In this document: one piece after another, positions 7,386 through 11,060 of the stretch
How the letters are laid out: each line of letters starts with the position of its first letter
How positions within the stretch are numbered: position 1 is the stretch's first letter
From: CAYFVR01 sp046541515
GTDB taxonomy: Bacteria > Desulfobacterota > Desulfobacteria > Desulfobacterales > Desulfococcaceae
Direction: 5' to 3'
NCBI GenBank assembly: GCA_046541515.1
Contig: JBKHDD010000163.1
Location: 1-11,060 of the forward strand
DNA: 11,060 bases
Position numbers and translations under genes: made by a program
The notes under the pieces: generated by a model
What the model was told of the DNA's origin: nothing
The model's database searches: none
The model's input: only the letters and a program-made list of their open reading frames with translations

Positions 7386-8816
7386 ATGATTTATCCCGTC
7401 ATTCTGGCCGGCGGGTCCGGCACCCGACTCTGGCCCCTCTCCCGAGAACTGTATCCCAAACAACTGCTGGAACTCACCGGCGACCGGACCATGCTGCAAG
7501 ACACGCTGCTGCGGCTGGACGGTTTCCGGGGCGTCGGCGATCCCATCGTCATTTGCAATGAAAACCATCGCTTCATGGTGGCCGAGCAGCTTCGAACCAT
7601 CGGAAAGGACGCCGGCGCCATCATCCTGGAGCCCATGGGCCGCAACACCGCGCCCGCCGTGGCCGTGGCCGCCCTGTGGGCCCGCTCCAACGACGAGGAC
7701 CCCGGTCTGCTGGTGCTGCCGGCCGACCATTTCATTCAGGACCAGGCCGCGCTCCACGCCGCTTTGGAAACGGGGGCGACCTTTGCCGAGGCCGGCCGCC
7801 TGATCACCTTCGGCATCGTGCCGGAAGCGCCGGAAACCGGATACGGCTACATTCAAAAGGGCGACACCCTGACCGCGCCCAGACCGGAAGGGGGAACGGC
7901 CGAGGCCTTCGCCATTCGGCGCTTCGTGGAAAAGCCGGATCTCGATACGGCCAAGGAATACCTGGCCTCGGGCGAATACTGCTGGAACAGCGGAATGTTC
8001 ATGTTCCGGGCGTCGGAGGTTCTCGCCGAAATGGAAGCCTTCGCGCCGGAGATCGTCTCCGCCTGCCGAACCGCCCTGGCGGAAGGCCAGGCCGATCTGG
8101 ATTTTTTCCGTCTGGATCCGGCGGCCTTCGACGCCTGCCCCAGCGATTCCATCGACTACGCCGTCATGGAACACACGGAAAAGGGGGCCATGGCGCCGCT
8201 TTCGGCCGGCTGGAACGATCTGGGCTCCTGGGAGGCGCTCTGGCAGGTGGGCGGGAAGAACGGGGACGCCAACGTGGTGCGGGGCGACGTGCTGCTCCAC
8301 GACGTGAAGGACAGCTATCTCCACGCCTCGTCCCGGCTGGTGGCGGCGGTGGGGATTTCCAACCACATCGTGGTGGAAACCGCCGACGCGGTGCTCATTT
8401 CTCCCCGGGATCGGGTGCAGGAGGTGAAGCGGATCGTGGAAGCGCTCAAGGCGGGACGGCGGCACGAGGCGATCGGCCACAAAACCGCCTACAGTCCCTG
8501 GGGCTCGTCGGAAACGCTGGTGGCGAGCGAACGGTTCCGGGTCAACCGGGTGACGGTAAAGCCCGGGGCCACGGTGAGTCTGCAAAAGCATTACAACCGG
8601 GCGGAACACTGGATCGTGGTGCGGGGAACGGCCCTGGTCCACCGAGGCGAGGAGGAGACCATCCTCCAGGAGGACAACTCCACCTACATCCCGCCGGGAG
8701 AAGCCCATCGGCTGACCAACCCCGGACGAATTCCCCTGGAGGTCATCGAGGTCCAATCCGGCAGCTATCTGGGCGAGGACGACATCGAGCGACTGGAAGA
8801 GACCTACTCGCCCTGA
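7386..8816 (+). CDS. manC: Mannose-1-phosphate guanylyltransferase/mannose-6-phosphate isomerase (GMP-PMI)
   Basis: This bifunctional cytoplasmic enzyme isomerises fructose-6-phosphate to mannose-6-phosphate and makes GDP-mannose from mannose-1-phosphate and GTP. The length of 476 residues is typical. The guanylyltransferase half has GGSGTRLWPLSR (9-20) with PKQ (24-26), EPMGRNTAP (82-90), LPADH (111-115), FVEKPD (180-185) and WNSGMF (200-205). The C-terminal cupin-type isomerase half has SLQKHYNRAEHWIVVRGTA (398-416) and YIPPGEAHR (434-442), with H402, E407, H408 and H441 as likely metal-site residues. All key motifs are present. ATG 7386 follows GAGGA by 6 bases. A small hairpin (CGCCGGG/CCCGGCG, 7334-7349) lies in the 61-bp gap after Sat/CysC, but cotranscription is still likely. 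The GDP-mannose would feed mannose, fucose or rhamnose in surface glycans. No phosphomannomutase is in the window. No convincing terminator is seen in the 145-bp convergent gap downstream. Confidence 0.96.
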   Translation: MIYPVILAGGSGTRLWPLSRELYPKQLLELTGDRTMLQDTLLRLDGFRGVGDPIVICNENHRFMVAEQLRTIGKDAGAIILEPMGRNTAPAVAVAALWARSNDEDPGLLVLPADHFIQDQAALHAALETGATFAEAGRLITFGIVPEAPETGYGYIQKGDTLTAPRPEGGTAEAFAIRRFVEKPDLDTAKEYLASGEYCWNSGMFMFRASEVLAEMEAFAPEIVSACRTALAEGQADLDFFRLDPAAFDACPSDSIDYAVMEHTEKGAMAPLSAGWNDLGSWEALWQVGGKNGDANVVRGDVLLHDVKDSYLHASSRLVAAVGISNHIVVETADAVLISPRDRVQEVKRIVEALKAGRRHEAIGHKTAYSPWGSSETLVASERFRVNRVTVKPGATVSLQKHYNRAEHWIVVRGTALVHRGEEETILQEDNSTYIPPGEAHRLTNPGRIPLEVIEVQSGSYLGEDDIERLEETYSP

Positions 8817-8961
8817 TTTCCGCAGCGGCGGGAACCGAAAGCGAAAAACGGGACGATCCGCTCTGGAAAGGCAAGATTTGCGCGCGAGCAAGATGGCGGG
8901 GGGCGATGTTCCCCGGCCACGTCGTCCCGGTCAGGTTCCAGGGCGGATTGGCCGAAACGGA

Positions 8962-9396
8962 TCAGGAAGCGGGATCGTCTCCCGGGAGGGGCTCCACCTG
9001 AACGCTTCGGGTGGAGCCATCTCCAAAGGGGCGCCCCGTCACCCGCACGCGATGGGTTTCCCCATCCGGCATCCGAAAGGCGATATCCACTTCGGTGACT
9101 CCGTCCGCCTCGGAAAACCGCTCCACCCGGGCGGGAATGTATTCGTACCCGTAGAATTCTCCGGCCACCGCCGCGTATTTTCGCGCAATTCGCCACTGTT
9201 CCGGATCTAGGGAAAGCTGGGAACGCATTTCCCGGGAAGCCTTGGGCTGGCCATCCGTGCCGGGGTCGGACCGATTCTGGGCCGGAACACAGCCGGCGAC
9301 CGCCGCCAAAATCAAACCCGCCAACAGGAAGCGTTTGAAACCGCTTCCTTTCGCAGCGAATGGCGGTTTCCCCATTTTCGCCGTTTTTCTTGTCAT
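8962..9396 (-). CDS. Putative small lipoprotein of unknown function
   Basis: This encodes a 144-residue predicted lipoprotein that I do not recognise. A basic N-region (residues 1-22, with R and K) is followed by a hydrophobic core (23-35) ending in the clear lipobox VAGC with C36. The next 25 residues are polar and look like a linker (QNRSDPGTDGQPKASRE). A small folded part of about 85 residues follows, with RIARKYAAVAGEFYGYEYIPARVERF and two probable beta strands, TEVDIAFRM and HRVRVTGR. No enzymatic motif is visible. It may be an envelope accessory protein. ATG 9396 is chosen because GGAGG lies 4 bases before it; ATG 9375 is an internal alternative. The gene is convergent with manC and lies 200 bp downstream of the cysteine-rich gene on the same strand. 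The ribosome binding site overlaps a small hairpin, described separately. Confidence 0.75.
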   Translation of the reverse strand: MTRKTAKMGKPPFAAKGSGFKRFLLAGLILAAVAGCVPAQNRSDPGTDGQPKASREMRSQLSLDPEQWRIARKYAAVAGEFYGYEYIPARVERFSEADGVTEVDIAFRMPDGETHRVRVTGRPFGDGSTRSVQVEPLPGDDPAS

Positions 9397-9412
9397 GGTT
9401 CCTCCGGGAACC
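9397..9412 (-). promoter_or_regulatory. Hairpin overlapping the lipoprotein ribosome binding site
   Basis: On the minus strand the 16 bases directly before the ATG read GGTTCC-CGGA-GGAACC, a perfect 6-bp stem with a 4-nt loop. The Shine-Dalgarno GGAGG lies partly in the loop and partly in the 3' arm, and the start codon follows at once. If it forms in the mRNA, this hairpin would limit ribosome access and could act as a simple thermosensor or translational brake. Confidence 0.45.
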
Positions 9413-9508
9413 GTTGCGTCAACAGGTTGAATGGAAGCCGCCAAGATTCATTTCGCGGACAGTTCAAAACTAACGCCACCGCACGGGAAGTCAACTCCTG
9501 AACGGCGC

Positions 9509-9540
9509 CCGCCGGGAACGGTTTCGAAAACCGCCGGCGG
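9509..9540 (-). terminator. Bulged 13-bp stem-loop after the cysteine-rich gene
   Basis: CCGCCGG (9509-9515) plus CGGTTT (9519-9524) pair with AAACCG (9528-9533) plus CCGGCGG (9534-9540). This gives a 13-bp stem with a 3-nt bulge and a 3-nt loop. It lies 57-88 bases beyond the stop codon of the minus-strand cysteine-rich gene, in its 200-bp gap to the second lipoprotein gene. There is no U-run after the stem, so it may be a mRNA 3' stabiliser or a factor-dependent end and not a classical terminator. Confidence 0.4.
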
Positions 9541-9596
9541 CAATCCGGGATCAACGGAATCGTCCCCAACCGAACCGACCATCCACCGCCTTCGAT

Positions 9597-10460
9597 TCAA
9601 GCCTCCCGGGAAAGGGCGACATCCGCGCGCCGGAGTTCCGCCGCGAAACGATCCACGGCGGCGGCGATCCGGGATTCCGCTTCCGGAATGGCCTGGTCTG
9701 CGGACCAATCGCCGCCCAATTCCGAAAGCAACGGAGTCCATTCCGTGGAGGCCAATCCCGGGCGTGTCGGATCAATCGAAGGCCGAGGATAGAGGCCGTC
9801 GTTGAAAAAATAATGGACGGACTGGGCGGGATCGGTTCGAAAGGGCCAGTCCCGTTTCAACGCGAGCAGATTCCGGAAGGCATCGGCAGCGGCGGAATCG
9901 GCGGACAGCATGGCGGGATCGAGCCGCCGGTTGGCCCGGGATTCGGCGGCCGCCACCAGGCCGGTCAGCAGCCGGCTCTCGGTGACCACCATGCCGTACA
10001 AATGCCAATCGTTCGCCGCGGCGCGAACGCTTCGTTTGATCCGGGCCGGCATCTCCCGGCAACTCGGGCAGAAATAGCCGTTGCAGGCCATTCCCCCGTA
10101 AAAACTGAGCCCGCGAAAATCGAGCCCGTTGTTTCCGTCCGCCAAGGGATGGAGAAGGCAGCCCACCCGAGACCGGTGGCGGCCGATGAGACCGATAAAG
10201 GCGCAGTGATGATATTCGGGCAGGGGCCGCTCCGAAGGTTCGGCGGCTCGGATTTCCGCCTCGAAATCGGCAATGGCGTCCGCAGTCCGGGGCGCCCGGG
10301 AAAACCGCTCCGTCCGCCGGGCCAAAAGACGTTGCAGTGCGGGCCTGGAGGGATCGGCCACGTTGTACAACCCGCAACATGCGCCGCAGGAAACGGTTTC
10401 GGAAACCTGGCAGAGATAAACGCCGCCGGGGGTTTGGGAATCAAGGGCGTGAAGCGTCAT
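9597..10460 (-). CDS. Cysteine-rich protein of unknown function, likely metal or Fe-S binding
   Basis: I do not recognise this 287-residue protein. It has nine cysteines, all in the first half: C17, C25-G-A-C28-C29, H84-H85-C86, C101 (with H104) and C126-x4-C131-x2-C134. This clustering, with nearby histidines, suggests a zinc site or an iron-sulfur cluster. The CGACC motif recalls the cysteine-rich proteins annotated as putative zinc- or iron-chelating (YkgJ-like), but the rest does not let me assign that family. The C-terminal half (about 140-287) has no cysteine and looks mainly helical, with acidic and aromatic residues (DWPFRTD, HYFFNDGLYPRP). There is no signal peptide or membrane segment, so it is probably cytoplasmic. 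ATG 10460 is preferred because GAGG lies 4 bases upstream; the frame continues to 10493. It is divergent from the PH-domain gene, and the second lipoprotein gene lies downstream. Confidence 0.8.
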   Translation of the reverse strand: MTLHALDSQTPGGVYLCQVSETVSCGACCGLYNVADPSRPALQRLLARRTERFSRAPRTADAIADFEAEIRAAEPSERPLPEYHHCAFIGLIGRHRSRVGCLLHPLADGNNGLDFRGLSFYGGMACNGYFCPSCREMPARIKRSVRAAANDWHLYGMVVTESRLLTGLVAAAESRANRRLDPAMLSADSAAADAFRNLLALKRDWPFRTDPAQSVHYFFNDGLYPRPSIDPTRPGLASTEWTPLLSELGGDWSADQAIPEAESRIAAAVDRFAAELRRADVALSREA

Positions 10461-10680
10461 GGAACCTCGACGACAAGGCGATAAACGGCACAAAAGGAAG
10501 GACGATCTCCGGAGGGGACCCCGGAATTGAAGAAATCGGAACGAGGCGAAAAGCCGGTCGATCCGAAAATCGGAATCATACCGTTCTCCTGCCCGTCCCG
10601 CAAGGATTTACCCAATCGGAACCGGCTTTTTCCCCCGAAAATTTCGGTTTCCGCGATCACGAACCGCAATGGAGGAAACC
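10461..10680. promoter_or_regulatory. Divergent promoter region with two related palindromes
   Basis: This 220-bp region separates the divergent cysteine-rich and PH-domain genes and should contain promoters for both. I see no convincing -35/-10 pair. Two short palindromes stand out: TCCGAAAATCGGA (10562-10574) and CCGAAAATTTCGG (10635-10647). They share CCGAAAAT and are 73 bases apart, centre to centre. They could be operator sites for one regulator, which is a weak inference given their size. Confidence 0.4.
10646..10680 (+). promoter_or_regulatory. Hairpin overlapping the PH-domain gene ribosome binding site
   Basis: GGTTTCC (10646-10652) pairs perfectly with GGAAACC (10674-10680), which ends directly at the ATG. 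The 21-nt loop can form an inner 3-bp GCG/CGC pairing. The last two bases of the Shine-Dalgarno GGAGG (10671-10675) lie in the 3' arm. Formation in the mRNA would partly hide the ribosome binding site. Confidence 0.35.
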
Positions 10681-11060
10681 ATGGGACTTTTTTCCGGCCT
10701 GCTGGGCAACGTATCGGAAGTGGATGTGGAAGACGTGGAGGAAAACCTCGGCGCGCTGATGGCCGACGGCGAGACCATTGAACGGGCCTACAAGCTGATC
10801 CGGGACATGTTCATTTTCACCAACCGCCGGCTGATCCTGGTGGACAAGCAGGGCGTGACGGGGAAAAAAACCGAATACCACTGCATTCCCTACAAAAGCA
10901 TCACCCATTTCATTATTGAATCGGCGGGCCATTTCGACATGGACTCCGAGCTGAAAATTTTCATCTCCGGAACCGAAGAACCGATCCAGAAAACCTTTAG
11001 CCGGGGAAGCAATATCGTGGAAGTGCAGAAAGCCCTGGCGACCGGCATTTTTTCCAAATA
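10681..11060 (+). CDS. Bacterial PH-domain protein (YvbH-like), 3' end at window edge
   Basis: The 126 codons visible encode a small bacterial pleckstrin-homology-like protein (DUF1696/bPH family), usually about 125 residues. The start MGLFSGLLGN, the central FIFTNRRLILVDKQG and KKTEYHCIPYKSITHF (about 64-79), and ELKIFISGTEEPIQKTF near the end match this highly conserved family. The frame ends at the window edge with SK followed by TA, so the next base probably completes a stop codon and the protein is essentially whole. ATG 10681 follows GGAGG by 5 bases. There is no signal peptide or membrane segment, so it is cytoplasmic. Members are thought to form ring-like oligomers, but their physiological role is not established. 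It is divergent from the cysteine-rich gene. Confidence 0.9.
   Translation, partial: MGLFSGLLGNVSEVDVEDVEENLGALMADGETIERAYKLIRDMFIFTNRRLILVDKQGVTGKKTEYHCIPYKSITHFIIESAGHFDMDSELKIFISGTEEPIQKTFSRGSNIVEVQKALATGIFSK

Noticed and set aside
7281..8891. A 536-codon open frame on the minus strand opposite manC
   Set aside because: It lies antisense to a fully motif-complete manC. Its product is rich in G, R, H and Q with no recognisable domain, as expected from the reverse frame of GC-rich coding DNA.

Overview
The window is GC-rich, non-mobile chromosomal DNA. It carries nine protein genes in four alternating-strand blocks, a short tandem repeat at the left edge, and several inverted repeats between genes. 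The gene types (TAXI-TRAP transporter with fused permease, PAPS-forming Sat/CysC fusion, GMP-PMI, a small bacterial PH-domain protein) and the base composition suggest a Gram-negative proteobacterium-like organism, most plausibly Desulfobacterota (delta group). This assignment is an inference from gene content, not a phylogenetic test. No rRNA, tRNA, CRISPR, insertion sequence or prophage gene was seen.

Layout. 1-70: five copies of a 14-bp tandem repeat that probably continues to the left. 153-4238 (minus strand): a small putative lipoprotein, a fused TRAP permease and its TAXI periplasmic receptor, transcribed receptor first. The receptor-permease gap is 332 bp and full of stem-loops. 4469-8816 (plus strand): a family 2 glycosyltransferase, a bifunctional ATP sulfurylase/APS kinase, and a bifunctional mannose-1-phosphate guanylyltransferase/mannose-6-phosphate isomerase. 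8962-10460 (minus strand): a second small lipoprotein and a cysteine-rich protein of unknown function. 10681-end (plus strand): a bacterial PH-domain protein, complete except perhaps for the last base of its stop codon. The convergent gap 8817-8961 has no convincing terminator; only a weak GGGG/CCCC pairing is visible.

How the genes may work together. The receptor and permease form one secondary transporter for an unknown organic anion. The plus-strand block supplies activated sulfate (PAPS), activated mannose (GDP-mannose) and a glycosyltransferase, which suggests a surface glycan that may be sulfated. No sulfotransferase, polymerase or flippase lies in the window, so this remains a hypothesis.

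The points most worth a second look are the altered active-site motifs of the ATP sulfurylase domain, the uncharacterised nine-cysteine protein, the structured receptor-permease gap, a perfect 14-bp-stem palindrome ahead of the sulfurylase gene, and hairpins that overlap the ribosome binding sites of two genes. I found no clear evidence of a wholly new multi-gene system.
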